Source of the DNA: Myxococcus stipitatus DSM 14675
GTDB lineage: Bacteria > Myxococcota > Myxococcia > Myxococcales > Myxococcaceae
Length of the DNA: 64,000 nt
Direction of reading: 5' to 3'
NCBI RefSeq assembly: GCF_000331735.1
Contig: NC_020126.1
Span: 2,418,001-2,482,000 of the forward strand
Positions 8,015 to 17,924 of the stretch are shown here, one piece after another. The position numbers and the translations under genes were made by a program. How positions within the stretch are numbered: position 1 is the stretch's first letter; each line of letters opens with the position of its first letter. The notes beneath the pieces were generated by a model that had not been told where the DNA came from, did no database searches, and saw only the letters and a list, made by a program, of their open reading frames with translations.

Positions 8015-10174
8015 TCAGACTCCCTTGTCGAGGATGGGAAAGCGGGTGGGCATCGTGCCGGTCGCCCGGGCCAGGGCGTTGCTCAGGGCCGCCGCGGCGC
8101 TGGGATAGCCCAGCTCCCCCACGCCGCCCACGCGGTCATCCGACCGGACCAGGTGTACCTGGATGTCCGCGGGGACGTGCTTCATGCGCAGCCAGTGGTA
8201 GTCCGCGAAGCTGCCTTCACGCACGGCGCCCGAGTCGATGTGGATTCCCGCGCTCAGCGTGGTGGACATCGCGTCCACCGCCGCGCCTTGCAGCTGTGCC
8301 TCGATGCCCTTGGGGTTGATGGGAAGCCCCACGTCCGCGGCGATGACGATGCGCAGCACCTTGGGCTCGGGCCCCCTGACGTCCACCTCGACGAGGTGGG
8401 CGATGGAGCTGTTCCACTCCTCCAGGACGGCGGCACCCTGGGCGACGCCCGGCGGCAGCGCGCGACCCCACTGTCCCTCCGACACCACCTTGTCCAGCAC
8501 GGCCTCGAGCCGCGAGGACGTGAGCCGCGAGCGCCGCAGCTCCACCGGGTCCACCTGGAGCTCGCGCGCCACCTGGTCGATGAACACCTCGTTGGCCACG
8601 CCCACCTGGCTGGTGAACACCGAGCGGAAGGACGCGGTGGGCACGGGGAGGGGGACCTCGCGCAGCTCCTGCGTCACCAGTCCGAACCGGTAGGGCAGGT
8701 GCTGGGTGAGCGTGAAGAACACGGCGCTCGTCACGTCGGGCAAGAGCTCCCCGACGAGCGCGGTGACGGCGTCGCCGAAGCCGTGCGGAAACTCCACCGT
8801 GGGAATCGCGGCGCGGTGATTCCAGCCGAGCAGCCCTCCACCCGGGCCCACGTGGGCGAGGATGCGGTGGTGGCTGGCGGGGCGGAAGCGCCCGTGGCGC
8901 ATGTCGTCGTTGCGGCTCCACATCAGCTTCACGGGCTTGCCGACCGCGCGCGACACGAGCGCCGCCTCCACCGCGGCCTCGTTGAAGAACCTGCGGCCGA
9001 AGCCGCCACCGGCCCGGAGGACGTGCACGGAGACCTGGTGCGGCGCGAGCAACCAGCCCAGGGCCTTGGCCACCTCGCGCTGGGCGAACTTGGGGTCCTG
9101 GGCGCCCATCCAGATGTCCGCCTGGTTGCCGCGCACGTGCGCCACGCAGCTCTGCGTCTCCATGGGCGCGTGGGCCAGGTAGGGGAAGTCGAAGCGTCCC
9201 TCCAAGGTCCGCGCGGTGAAGAGCGGAGGCAGAGGCCTGGGGCCGATGGCGTCGCGCAGCTTCGCCCGGATGTCCCCGTCGGACAGCGCGCTCGCGGGCC
9301 CCGGCTTCCAGGTGATGCTCAGCGCGTCCCGCGCCGCGAAGGCCTGCGCGAAGTTCCGCGCCACCACGGCCACGCCCGACTCCAGCCGCACCACGCCCAC
9401 CACGCCGGGCATCGCCCGCGCGGCGGTGTCGTCGAAGGACTGGAGGGTGCCTCGCAGCGTCGGAGGACGCGCCACGACGGTGGGCAGCGCGTCGGGGAGG
9501 TCCAGGTCCAGCGCATACCGGGCCGCGCCCGTGACGATGTCACGCGCGTCGATGCGTCCGGTGGGCTGGCCCACCAGCGTGTACTCGCTGGGGTCCTTGG
9601 GCTGCGTGGAGACCAGGGGCAGCAGCACCCGCGCGGCCTCCGCCGCCAGCTCGCCATAGCCCAGCTTCCTGCCGTCGGGCGCGAGCACCTCGCCGCCGAC
9701 CGTGGTGAGGGGGAAGGCCAGCACCTTCCAGCGCAGGGCCGCGGCGGTGACCAGCCGCGCGCGCGCATCCGCCGCGGCGGCGCGAAGCGGGCCCGCCAGG
9801 TAGCGCATCGACGAGGAGAGTCCGGTGAGCTGGATGAGGTAGCGCGGGTCCGCGTCGGCGCTGCGCACCTCGACCCGCTCGAGAGGCAGGTCGAGCTCCT
9901 CCGCCACGAGCATGGCCACGGCGGTGGTGATGCCCTGGCCCATCTCCGTGCGCGGCAGCGTGGCGACGACGCGCCCCGTGTCCTGGATGGCAATGGACAG
10001 ACTGAGGGCCGTCTCGGACGGTGTCTGGGATTCCGACGCCGCCTCGGCGGAAGGAATGTCCAATCCCAACCGCGCGGCGACCATCAACGTGGGCGAGGCG
10101 ATGACCCAGGTCAGGAATCGACGCCGGTCCAACGTTCCGGGCGCGGCTGTGTCCTGCTCGAGCGTTTCCGACAT
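8015..10174 (-). CDS. iorB: Isoquinoline 1-oxidoreductase-type molybdopterin subunit, Tat-exported
   Basis: A 719-residue molybdopterin-binding large subunit of the xanthine dehydrogenase family, IorB type. The ATG at 10174 starts MSETLEQD. A twin-arginine signal ([13 protein letters not shown], residues 16-28) precedes a hydrophobic stretch and Ala-Glu-Ala, so the folded Mo/FeS enzyme is probably exported. Family motifs include [46 protein letters not shown], and [18 protein letters not shown] near the C-terminus (the Mo-site Glu region). It hydroxylates an aromatic heterocycle or aldehyde using water. It has no separate FAD subunit nearby, as is usual for IorAB-type enzymes. The IorAB assignment is by overall architecture; the substrate is not established. 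Confidence 0.87.
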   Translation of the reverse strand: MSETLEQDTAAPGTLDRRRFLTWVIASPTLMVAARLGLDIPSAEAASESQTPSETALSLSIAIQDTGRVVATLPRTEMGQGITTAVAMLVAEELDLPLERVEVRSADADPRYLIQLTGLSSSMRYLAGPLRAAAADARARLVTAAALRWKVLAFPLTTVGGEVLAPDGRKLGYGELAAEAARVLLPLVSTQPKDPSEYTLVGQPTGRIDARDIVTGAARYALDLDLPDALPTVVARPPTLRGTLQSFDDTAARAMPGVVGVVRLESGVAVVARNFAQAFAARDALSITWKPGPASALSDGDIRAKLRDAIGPRPLPPLFTARTLEGRFDFPYLAHAPMETQSCVAHVRGNQADIWMGAQDPKFAQREVAKALGWLLAPHQVSVHVLRAGGGFGRRFFNEAAVEAALVSRAVGKPVKLMWSRNDDMRHGRFRPASHHRILAHVGPGGGLLGWNHRAAIPTVEFPHGFGDAVTALVGELLPDVTSAVFFTLTQHLPYRFGLVTQELREVPLPVPTASFRSVFTSQVGVANEVFIDQVARELQVDPVELRRSRLTSSRLEAVLDKVVSEGQWGRALPPGVAQGAAVLEEWNSSIAHLVEVDVRGPEPKVLRIVIAADVGLPINPKGIEAQLQGAAVDAMSTTLSAGIHIDSGAVREGSFADYHWLRMKHVPADIQVHLVRSDDRVGGVGELGYPSAAAALSNALARATGTMPTRFPILDKGV

Positions 10175-10271
10175 GGCGCGGAGGAAAGCACAGGATTCCG
10201 CGACACCCAAGGAATGGCCAGGTCGGCCGCCGGAAGCCGCACACCGGGCGTTGGAATGTCCAAAAGCAAAA

Positions 10272-10315
10272 CGCCACGAGCCGGGTGGCGGAGCGGACTC
10301 CGCCGGCTCGTGGCG
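10272..10315 (-). terminator. Intrinsic terminator of the RND pump operon
   Basis: Perfect 13-bp inverted repeat, arms CGCCACGAGCCGG (10272-10284) and its complement (10303-10315), with an inner GGCGGAG hairpin in the loop. Read on the minus strand it is followed by TTTTGCTTTTGG, the T-tract of a classic Rho-independent terminator. It lies 20 bases after the stop of the RND permease. Confidence 0.88.
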
Positions 10316-10334
10316 CTTTGGGGGGAAGGGCCTG

Positions 10335-13300
10335 TCAGGTCCCTTGCTGCGTGGCCGGCTCCGCGATGAGCGGGTGGGAGGCCCCCTGCGTCTTCGCGGG
10401 AACCTCGCGCGTCTTCGCGATGAGCAGGTAGATGGCCGGCACGAAGTACAGCGTGAAGAACGTACCGACGGCCATGCCCGTCACCAGCACCAGGCCGATG
10501 CTGTTGCGCGCCGCCGCGCCAGGGCCTTCCACGAGGACGAGCGGGAAGTGGCCCGCCACCGTGGCCATGCTCGTCATGAGGATGGGACGCAGGCGGCCCG
10601 CGGACGCCTCCTTGATGGCCTCCAGCTTCGACTTGCCCTCCTCCTGGAGCCGGTTGGCGAAGTCGACGATGAGGATTCCGTTCTTCGCGATGAGGCCCAC
10701 CAGCGTCACCAGCCCCACCTGGGAGTAGATGTTCAGCGTCGTGGTGAAGCTGTCGGTGAAGTACGGCATCGTCGGGTTCGGCATCTTCAGGAACGTCGTC
10801 AGGAGCGCGCCGAAGAGCGCCAGCGGCACGGAGCCCGCGAGGATGATGAACGGGTCCCTGAAGCTGTTGAACTGGGCCGCGAGCACCAGGAAGATGAGCA
10901 CCACCGCCAGGCCGAACGCGGGGAGGAACTTGTTGCCCTCCACGCGCAGCTGCCGCGACTCACCCGTGTAGTCCAGCCGGTAGCCCTGGGGCAGGATGCG
11001 CGAGGCCTCCGTCTCCAGGTATGTCAGCGCCTCATCCAGCGGCCGGATGGCCACGCCGCTGAGCTTCACGGCGTTGAGCTGCTGGAAGCGGTTGAGCGAG
11101 CGGGGCGCCACCGTGTCCTTGAGGGTCGCGATGGACGACAGCGCCACGAGCTGCCCGTCCGGCCCGGTGACGTGGAGGTCCTTGAGCTGGTCGGGGTTGA
11201 GCCGCGACACGCGCAGCACCTGGGGGATGACCTTGTAGCTGCGCCCGGAGATGTTGAAGCGGTTGACGAAGTTGCCGCCCACCGCCGCGCTCAGGTCCTG
11301 ACCCACCGTGCCCAGGTCCAGCCCCAGCTGGGCCACCTTCTCGCGGTCCAGCTCGATGCGGGACTGCGGCTGGTCCAGCTTCACGTCGATGATGGGCGGG
11401 AAGGCGAAGATGCCGCTCGCCGCCGCCTTGCCCTGGAGCTGCTCGGCGAAGCCCAGCAGCTCCTCCGTGCCCGCCGTGGAGGCGATGACGAACTCCACCG
11501 GGAAGCTGCCGCCACCGGGCAGCGCGGGCGGGATGATGGCGAACGTCTGCACGCCCGGAATCGCGCTCACCCGCATCTGCGTCTCCGCCAGGATTTCTCC
11601 GATGGGGCGCGTGCGCTCCTCCCACGGCTTGAGCCCCAGACCCCAGAACCCGCTGCCGGGCATGGTGATCTGGAACGTGTACTCGGACTCCGGCATCTGC
11701 ATCAGCGACAGGTTCATCTCGCGGACGGCCGGCGTGAGCTGCTCGATGGTGGAGTTGGACGGCGTGTTGACGAAGCCGAAGATGACGCCCTGGTCCTCGT
11801 TGGGCGCCAGCTCCTGCGGCGACTGGGTGAACATGAGCAGGGCCAGCGCGCTGAGCACCGCCCACGACATGTAGACCACCCGGCGCGCGCCCATCGCGCT
11901 GTCCAGCGAGCGCGAGTAGGCGTTCCGCAGCCGGTCGAACGTGCGGTTGATGAAGCCCGCCAGGCCCTGGTTGTCATGCCCCGCGCGCAGCAGCGAGGCG
12001 GACATCATGGGGGAGAGCGTCAGCGCCACGACACCGGAGAGTGTGACGGCGCCCGCCAGCGTGAGCGCGAACTCGCGGAACAGCGAGCCCGTGAGACCTC
12101 CCTGGAAGGCGATGGGCGCGTAGACCGCGGCCAGCGTGACGGTCATCGCGATGATGGGACCCACCAGCTCCCGCGCGCTCTTCAGCGCCGCCTCCACGGG
12201 GCTCAGGCCCTCGCGCAGGTGGTGCTCCACGTTCTCCACCACGACGATGGCGTCATCCACCACCAGGCCCACCGACAGCACAATGGCGAGCAAGGTGAGC
12301 AGGTTCACCGTGAAGCCGAAGACCTGCATCAGGAACACCGTGCCGATCAGCGACACGGGGATGGCCACGATGGGGATGAGAATCGAGCGGACCGAGCCCA
12401 GGAACAGGAAGATGATGATGACGACGATGACCAGCGTCTCCACCAGCGTCTTCACCACCTCGTCGATGGCGCTGCTGATGTACGTGGTGCCGTCGAAGGC
12501 AATCTTCGCCTCGAGCTGCTTGGGCAGGTCGCGCTGGAGCGACTCCATCTCCCCGCGGACGTCCTTGAGCACGTCCAGCGCGTTGGAGTGGGGGAGCACC
12601 CAGATGCCGATGAACACGGCCGTCTGGCCGCCGAAGGCCACGTCGCTGTCGTAGTCCTCCGCGCCGAGCACCACGTCCGCGATGTCCGACAGCCGGACGA
12701 CCGCGTCACCCTCGCGCCGCACGATGAGCTGCCGGAACTCCTCCACCGAGTGCAGGTCCGTGTCCGTGGTGAGGTTCACCTGGACCAGCGCGCCCTTCGT
12801 CTGGCCCACCGCCGCCAGGTGGTTGTTGGCCGCCAGCGCCTGGCGCACCTGCGCCGGGCTGATGTTGAGCGCGGCCATCCGGTCCGGCTTCATCCACACC
12901 CGCATGGCGAACGTGCGCGCGCCCAGGATGTCCGCGCGCTGCACGCCCGTCACGGACGACAGCCGGGGCTGCACCACGCGCGTGAGGTAGTCGGTGATCT
13001 CGTGCTGCTTGAGGAACTCGGAGGAGAAGCTGAGGTAGGCCACGGCGGCCTGGCTCTCCGCCGACTCGATGTTGAGCACGGGGACCTGCGCCTCGGGAGG
13101 CAGGTCTCCGCGCACCTGGTCGACCTTGGCGCTGATTTCGCTCAAGGCCCGGTTGGAGTCGTAGTTGAGCTTGAGCCGGGCCCGGATGATGGATACGCCC
13201 TGCGTGCTCTGCGACTCCAGGTAGTCGATGCCGTCCGCGGAGGCGATGGCGCGCTCCAGCGGCGTGGTGATGAAGCCGCGGACCAGGTCCGCGTTGGCGC

Positions 13301-13457
13301 CGACGTAGACCGTCGTCACGGTGATGTCGGCGTTCTCGCTCTGCGGATACTGCCGCACGTTGAGCGAGCGGATGGCCTGGAGTCCCGCGATGATGAGCAG
13401 GAGGTTGACCACCAGCGCCACGACGGGGCGCTTGATGAAGAGGGCGGTGAAGTTCAT
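10335..13457 (-). CDS. RND multidrug efflux permease (HAE-1 type)
   Basis: A 1040-residue inner-membrane pump, the full length of AcrB/MexB-type permeases. It starts NFTALFIKRPVVALVVNLLLI, the usual first helix. TM4 carries GLVVDDAIVVVENVEHH with the paired aspartates of the proton relay near residue 400. Large periplasmic porter domains follow TM1 and TM7, and the second half repeats the topology (GLIAKNGILIVDFANRLQEEGKS, GRLRPILMTSMATVAGHFPLVLVEGPGAA). It expels drugs, solvents or endogenous amphiphiles from the periplasm, powered by protons. Its adaptor is encoded 20 bases upstream in the same operon. No TolC-type outer-membrane channel gene is in this window, so the pump must borrow one. 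The substrate range cannot be read from the sequence. Confidence 0.93.
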   Translation of the reverse strand: MNFTALFIKRPVVALVVNLLLIIAGLQAIRSLNVRQYPQSENADITVTTVYVGANADLVRGFITTPLERAIASADGIDYLESQSTQGVSIIRARLKLNYDSNRALSEISAKVDQVRGDLPPEAQVPVLNIESAESQAAVAYLSFSSEFLKQHEITDYLTRVVQPRLSSVTGVQRADILGARTFAMRVWMKPDRMAALNISPAQVRQALAANNHLAAVGQTKGALVQVNLTTDTDLHSVEEFRQLIVRREGDAVVRLSDIADVVLGAEDYDSDVAFGGQTAVFIGIWVLPHSNALDVLKDVRGEMESLQRDLPKQLEAKIAFDGTTYISSAIDEVVKTLVETLVIVVIIIFLFLGSVRSILIPIVAIPVSLIGTVFLMQVFGFTVNLLTLLAIVLSVGLVVDDAIVVVENVEHHLREGLSPVEAALKSARELVGPIIAMTVTLAAVYAPIAFQGGLTGSLFREFALTLAGAVTLSGVVALTLSPMMSASLLRAGHDNQGLAGFINRTFDRLRNAYSRSLDSAMGARRVVYMSWAVLSALALLMFTQSPQELAPNEDQGVIFGFVNTPSNSTIEQLTPAVREMNLSLMQMPESEYTFQITMPGSGFWGLGLKPWEERTRPIGEILAETQMRVSAIPGVQTFAIIPPALPGGGSFPVEFVIASTAGTEELLGFAEQLQGKAAASGIFAFPPIIDVKLDQPQSRIELDREKVAQLGLDLGTVGQDLSAAVGGNFVNRFNISGRSYKVIPQVLRVSRLNPDQLKDLHVTGPDGQLVALSSIATLKDTVAPRSLNRFQQLNAVKLSGVAIRPLDEALTYLETEASRILPQGYRLDYTGESRQLRVEGNKFLPAFGLAVVLIFLVLAAQFNSFRDPFIILAGSVPLALFGALLTTFLKMPNPTMPYFTDSFTTTLNIYSQVGLVTLVGLIAKNGILIVDFANRLQEEGKSKLEAIKEASAGRLRPILMTSMATVAGHFPLVLVEGPGAAARNSIGLVLVTGMAVGTFFTLYFVPAIYLLIAKTREVPAKTQGASHPLIAEPATQQGT

Positions 13458-13476
13458 GCGGTCTCTTCCCGGTCCA

Positions 13477-14667
13477 CTACGGGTTCACCGGCTGCGGAGC
13501 GAGCTCCGTCGACGGTGCCAGCGCGTTGTTGACGACGACGGACATGCCGTTGCGCAGCTTGAACACGCCGCTGCTCACCACGGTGTCGCCCGCCTTCAGG
13601 CCCGAGACGACCTCCACGAAGTCACCCCGGCGCTCCCCCAGCCGCACGAACTGCTGGTTGGCGACGAGGTTCGCCTTGCCCGCGGCGTCCTTGCCCTCCA
13701 CGAGCACGTAGACGGAGTCGCCGTACGGCGCGAAGAGCACCGCCGTCGCGGGCACGGCCACCACCTGGCGGCTGGTGTCGGCGACCACGTCGATGTTCGC
13801 GAACATGCCGGGCAGCAGGCGCCCGTCCGTGTTGGGAACGGTCGCACGCATGCGCACGTTTCGGGAGGAGCGCTCCACCTCCGGGTTGATGGTCGTGAGG
13901 GTGCCCTCCCAGGTGTCCTGGGGGAACACGTCCACGCGCATGCGCACCTTCTGGCCGGACTTCACCTGGGCCAGCAGCTGCTGGGGGACCTGGAACTCCG
14001 CCAGGACGGGGTCCACGGTGTGCAGGGTGGCGACGGGGTTGCCCGGGGAGATGACCTGGCCCAGCTCCACCTGCTTGATGCCCACGCGGCCGTCGAACGG
14101 GGCGCGGATGGACTTCTTGGCGATGAGGGTGCGCAGGTGGGCGACCTGGGCCTGCGTCTGGGCGGCGCGAGCGGCGGCCGCCTCCAGCTCCTGCGGCGTG
14201 TTGGCGCCCTGCTCGCGCAGCGACTTCGCGCGCGCGTGGGTGAGCCGCGCGAGCTCCGCGTCGGCCTCCGCCCCGGTGAGCTGCGCGGCCTCGCTGGAGA
14301 CGTCGAGCTGGACCAGGACCTGGCCCTTCTTCACGGCCGCGCCGTCCTGGAAGCCGATGTCGCGGACGATGCCGGGCAGCTCGGCGCCCAGCGTGACGCC
14401 GCGGAGCGCGACCACGGTGCCGACCGCACGCTGTGTCGCCTGCCAGTCGACGGCGGCGGCGGTGACGGACGTCACCGACTCGGGAGGCTGGGCGTAGGAC
14501 GCGCCCGCATCAATCATGGCTCCAATCTGGGCGGCCTTGATGCCCGCGAGCACGGCGATGACTCCCAGGAGGAGCAGGATGCCCACGACCCAGCGCTTCA
14601 CGCTGCTGGGAGGGCGCTTCGAGGGCGAGACGACTTCGTCGGACGGGGACGTGGCGGGTGCACGCAT
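13477..14667 (-). CDS. RND pump periplasmic adaptor (membrane fusion protein)
   Basis: A 396-residue HlyD/AcrA-type adaptor. The ATG at 14667 (MRAPATSPSDE) places one membrane anchor at about residues 24-44 (WVVGILLLLGVIAVLAGI). Then come the barrel-sandwich hybrid (lipoyl-like) halves around a coiled-coil hairpin (LTGAEADAELARLTHARAKSLREQ..., TPQELEAAAARAAQTQAQVAHLRTLIAKKSIRAPFDGRVG). Beta-barrel and membrane-proximal domains follow. It bridges the RND permease encoded just downstream to an outer-membrane channel. A TATACA sequence at 14707-14702 could be the -10 of its promoter, giving a leader of about 28 bases. No strong ribosome site precedes the chosen start. Confidence 0.9.
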   Translation of the reverse strand: MRAPATSPSDEVVSPSKRPPSSVKRWVVGILLLLGVIAVLAGIKAAQIGAMIDAGASYAQPPESVTSVTAAAVDWQATQRAVGTVVALRGVTLGAELPGIVRDIGFQDGAAVKKGQVLVQLDVSSEAAQLTGAEADAELARLTHARAKSLREQGANTPQELEAAAARAAQTQAQVAHLRTLIAKKSIRAPFDGRVGIKQVELGQVISPGNPVATLHTVDPVLAEFQVPQQLLAQVKSGQKVRMRVDVFPQDTWEGTLTTINPEVERSSRNVRMRATVPNTDGRLLPGMFANIDVVADTSRQVVAVPATAVLFAPYGDSVYVLVEGKDAAGKANLVANQQFVRLGERRGDFVEVVSGLKAGDTVVSSGVFKLRNGMSVVVNNALAPSTELAPQPVNP

Positions 14668-14881
14668 GGAGGACACTCGATGAGACGGAAAGGCGCGACC
14701 CTGTATAGGATTCGAAACTTTTGTGCGCTCTTGAAAGTGAAAGAACCTCACGGGGAGGGCATGCGACAACGTGACCCTTGAATTCCCCGAGAGGCTGTGG
14801 ACAGCCCGGCGCGCGGCTCGAACCGTGAGTGCTGCGAGCCCGCGACTCGGTGTGTCTGATTGAAGGAGGGCGGCGTGTGTT

Positions 14882-15973
14882 TCAGACGCCCGTCACTTCG
14901 CGGATGAAGCTGATCATCCGATCACACGTGGTGCGCAGGTCCATGCGCTCCTCGGCCATGCGGCGGGCCTCCTGGCCCATCGCACGCAGGGCCTCGGGCC
15001 TGGCCACCAGCCCGTCCAGCACGCTCGCGAGCGCCGCGTAGTCCCCCACGGGCACGATGCGGCCGTCCACGCCGTCGCGCACCAGCTCGCCCACGCCGCC
15101 CATGGGCGTGGTCACCACGGCGACACCGGCGGCCTTGGCCTCGGCGATGGCCCAGGACGACATGTCCGCCATGGTGGGCAGCACGAACAGGTCCGCGGCC
15201 TGGGCCAGGCCAATCAGCTCGGGCGAGTTGGGCTTCAGGCCCACGTGGACATGGACGCCCGGCGGCGCCTCGAACGTCTGGGACGTCACCAGGTCCAGCC
15301 GCCAGCCGCGCAGGCGTGTCTCGCGGGCCCAGCGCAGGAGCAGCAGTCCGCCCTTGCGGTCCAGGTCTCCGCCCACGAAGAGCAGGCGGACCCGGCCATC
15401 GCCCGCCTTTCGTCCCGGATTCGGACGCCACAGCTCAGTGTCCACGCTGGGCCAGGCGACGTGGACGCGCGAGCCGGGGACGCCGTACTCCTCCACGAGC
15501 GAGCGCTTGGTGAACTCCGAGAACGACAGCATGCCCTTCGCCACGGCGTAGGTGCGGCGGTGGAGCGCGTTCTTGGCCCGGCCCACCCAGCCCGCGTGCT
15601 GCGAGCGCAGCCCGTAGTAGCGCAGGTAGGTCTCCAGTCCGCTGGGGGTGGCGTCGGTGGAGATGACGCTGGGCACGCGGTTCATGAAGTCATGGACCAG
15701 GTGCGCCATGCGCTGCGTGTGCACGACGGCGGCTTGAATCACGCCCTGCTCGGCCGCGCGCTGGAGCGCGGTGCGCGCGCGCAGCCCTCCGCGCAGCGAC
15801 AGGCGCGAGCGCACCAGCGGGAGGTGTTCCCACATGTCGTCCGCGTGCTCGTCGATGGGCAGCCACACCGGCTCGATGTCCGTGCGTTGCGACATCGCGC
15901 GCTTGAGGTTCTGGAGGAAGACGGCGTTGCCGAGCGTGGTCTCGATGGCGAACGCGATGCGAGGGGGAGACAT
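14882..15973 (-). CDS. Glycosyltransferase family 4 (GT-B fold)
   Basis: A 363-residue cytosolic GT-B glycosyltransferase. The C-terminal nucleotide-sugar-binding half shows the family signature: VRLLFVGGDLDRKGGLLLLRW, DLFVLPTMADMSSWAIAEAKAAGVAVVTTPMGGVGELVRDGVDGRIVPVGD, with the E-x7-E-type motif (AEAKAAGV). The N-terminal acceptor half begins PPRIAFAIETTLGNAVFLQNLKRA. It probably adds a sugar to a glycolipid, polysaccharide or natural product; the sugar is not predictable. The start could also be 15979 or 15982 because ATG/GTG codons are stacked here. It has no same-strand neighbour close enough to define a cluster. Confidence 0.85.
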   Translation of the reverse strand: MSPPRIAFAIETTLGNAVFLQNLKRAMSQRTDIEPVWLPIDEHADDMWEHLPLVRSRLSLRGGLRARTALQRAAEQGVIQAAVVHTQRMAHLVHDFMNRVPSVISTDATPSGLETYLRYYGLRSQHAGWVGRAKNALHRRTYAVAKGMLSFSEFTKRSLVEEYGVPGSRVHVAWPSVDTELWRPNPGRKAGDGRVRLLFVGGDLDRKGGLLLLRWARETRLRGWRLDLVTSQTFEAPPGVHVHVGLKPNSPELIGLAQAADLFVLPTMADMSSWAIAEAKAAGVAVVTTPMGGVGELVRDGVDGRIVPVGDYAALASVLDGLVARPEALRAMGQEARRMAEERMDLRTTCDRMISFIREVTGV

Positions 15974-16139
15974 CACCATCACTCTTGTGGCCCTCGAGCG
16001 CTTGTCGTTCGCGGTGAGATACCGGATGCGGAGATTCTCCTATCCTGTTCCGGAGGACCTTGTTAGCCCCCTGAGGGTGCCGTGTTGGCGTTCTGGCGGA
16101 GCACGCGCGGCGATGCCGCATACTGGGTACGGATGGGAG

Positions 16140-16168
16140 GCGGGAGGTTCACTGGAGGAACCTCCCGC
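16140..16168 (-). terminator. Hairpin after the adenosine deaminase-like gene
   Basis: Perfect 11-bp stem, GCGGGAGGTTC (16140-16150) and its complement (16158-16168), with a 7-base loop. It starts 17 bases beyond the minus-strand stop at 16185. There is no T-tract, so termination is probable rather than certain. Confidence 0.6.
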
Positions 16169-16184
16169 GGTGTTCCATTTCCGC

Positions 16185-17774
16185 TCAGTTCGCGAAACGT
16201 TTCTCAAAAAGAGCGAACTGGCCCTCGAGCTTCCACTGCAAGGCGGCGCGCCTCTGGGTGGTGAGGAAGCCGGCACAGGTGGACGACAGGGAGTCTGCTC
16301 CGGGCGTGTCGCTGTCGCATGCCGCCACGCGCTTCGTGAAATCATCGCGCCGGGCCCAGAGGCTGTCTCCCTCCAGGAAGGCGTGTTCCAGGCTGGCGCG
16401 AGCCAGTTGCTTGAGCCGCTTGTAGTCGAGCTGCTGGACGGTGGCGGCGGCGATGTATTCCTGGGTGATGTCTCCACGGAGGATTCCGGAGTCATCTGTC
16501 GCGAGGGTGACGGGGACGTTCTCCGCCAGGTACGTGGACAGGGGGTGGTCCACTCCCGACACTCCCAGCAGGACCTTGTTTGATGACAGACAGATTTCGA
16601 CCAGGACGCCGGCCTCGCGCATGTCTTTCAGGAGCGCGACGACTCCCTCTCCGTCTGTTTCATCCAGCACATCCACGCCATGGCCGATCCGCTCCGCGTG
16701 CGCCAGCTTCACGGCGTTGCGGATGTGGAAGCGGAGGTGATTCTGGTCCTGGGGCTTGAGCACCCCGGGAATGAGTTCTCCGGCATGGAGGGAGACGTGG
16801 ATCTTCTTGCGTCCGGGCGTATTGTCATTGAAGTCGTCGAGCGTCCCCAGGGCGAACATCTCGTCGTTGTAGTACGCGAGCGAGTTCTCGTGTTCCTCGG
16901 GAGAGACCAGGTTGACGCCGACAATCTCGGGCACCAGCTGGGCCAGCTCATAGGCATACACCCACTGGCCAAAGACGTTGGCTCGCTCCGCCGTGCGGTT
17001 GGCTGACACCAGCAGCCGCACCTCCACGTCGCAGCCCGGGTCCGCCTGGGGCGTTCCGCAGCGGAGCAACTGCCGGCTGCCGCGCAGCGTGGCGGCGATG
17101 CTGTTCGCCTGGCGGACCAGGGCCACCTGGAAGTCAGGCAGGGCGACGAGCTGGGTGCGCCGGGCGAGCAGCGTCGCCGCATCCCACGGGTCCGTGGGCT
17201 GGAACAGGGGAACGGCGAGCCGGCCGCCCGTGGAGGCCCCGAACCCTTGCATCAACTCCACGTAGACCTGGTTGTGCTGGCCGGCCCGGGAGATGATGTC
17301 CGCGTAGCTGTCGTCATTGCGTGCATCCGTTTGCACCGCGCCGTACTTGCCGAAGGCATCGAAGAAGTGCTGATGCGCGGCGAGGAGGGGGCCATTGAAG
17401 CCTTCCATGGACCAGGCGCCGAGCACCGCGTTGTAGAAGTCGCGGTCCGTCGTCGTGTTGGCCAGGGGGCGGGTCCCGGTCGCGCACGGGTTGCTGGCCA
17501 CGAAGGTGGTGGGGTGGACACACGCACCATCCTCGGCTCCCCACTGGATGAGCTTCTCCATGGTGATGGCGCCAGAGGTGTGGCTGTGCAGGTCTCCTCC
17601 CTTGGGCATCTCGCGAAGGAAGGTGGCGAGCGCGGTGGGGTTGCCCCGGAGCGACTCCATATGCTCCCGCGTGAGGTCTTCGGTGGGTCGTTGGACTGGC
17701 GGGTCCTCATCACTTCCATTGCACGCACTCGTCGCGAGCGCCATCGCGACGGCCCATCCCAAGAGTCTGTTCAT
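16185..17774 (-). CDS. Adenosine deaminase-like lipoprotein
   Basis: A 529-residue protein of the metal-dependent adenosine/AMP deaminase superfamily, exported as a lipoprotein: MNRLLGWAVAMALATSACNG, lipobox Cys at 18. Active-site motifs are all present: GGDLHSHTSGAI with the two metal-binding histidines (H63, H65), the HAGE motif, RIGHGVDVL, a following LSSNKVLLGV segment, and LATDDSGIL with the metal-binding Asp. The length and N-terminal segment resemble ADGF/ADA2-like secreted deaminases more than the 330-residue cytosolic enzyme. It would deaminate adenosine or a related nucleoside outside the cytoplasm, as in nucleic acid scavenging from prey. The substrate is inferred from motifs. Confidence 0.82.
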   Translation of the reverse strand: MNRLLGWAVAMALATSACNGSDEDPPVQRPTEDLTREHMESLRGNPTALATFLREMPKGGDLHSHTSGAITMEKLIQWGAEDGACVHPTTFVASNPCATGTRPLANTTTDRDFYNAVLGAWSMEGFNGPLLAAHQHFFDAFGKYGAVQTDARNDDSYADIISRAGQHNQVYVELMQGFGASTGGRLAVPLFQPTDPWDAATLLARRTQLVALPDFQVALVRQANSIAATLRGSRQLLRCGTPQADPGCDVEVRLLVSANRTAERANVFGQWVYAYELAQLVPEIVGVNLVSPEEHENSLAYYNDEMFALGTLDDFNDNTPGRKKIHVSLHAGELIPGVLKPQDQNHLRFHIRNAVKLAHAERIGHGVDVLDETDGEGVVALLKDMREAGVLVEICLSSNKVLLGVSGVDHPLSTYLAENVPVTLATDDSGILRGDITQEYIAAATVQQLDYKRLKQLARASLEHAFLEGDSLWARRDDFTKRVAACDSDTPGADSLSSTCAGFLTTQRRAALQWKLEGQFALFEKRFAN

Positions 17775-17866
17775 GTGGGGTCTCCCTGGCGGAATCACCG
17801 CTCAAGGCCTTTCTCGACTGGAGTGGCGCGCACTCTAGCCGGGGGGCCTCTGGGAGAGGATGGAAT

Positions 17867-17892
17867 TCCCTGGAATTAATATTTTCCAGGGA
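17867..17892 (-). terminator. Hairpin after the cytochrome-type gene
   Basis: Nine-bp perfect stem, TCCCTGGAA (17867-17875) and its complement (17884-17892), with an AT-only loop. It starts 33 bases after the minus-strand stop at 17925. It is notably AT-rich for this genome. Confidence 0.6.
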
Positions 17893-17924
17893 GATGAGGT
17901 CGTCTGGGCCGCGGGCGCCCGCTT

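Noticed and set aside
8153..10369. Plus-strand open frame of about 740 codons
   Set aside because: Antisense to the molybdenum hydroxylase large subunit, which has full family motifs; no ribosome site and unnatural composition.
9912..13532. Long plus-strand open frame of over 1200 codons
   Set aside because: It is exactly antisense to the RND permease, has His/Arg/Val/Glu-rich composition without domain features, and is the usual by-product of high-GC coding bias.
10335..14667. Complete tripartite efflux operon
   Set aside because: Permease and adaptor are present but there is no outer-membrane factor gene; the operon ends with an intrinsic terminator.
14812..14850. Imperfect inverted repeat after the glycosyltransferase gene
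   Set aside because: Contains a bulge and no T-tract; too weak to list as terminator.
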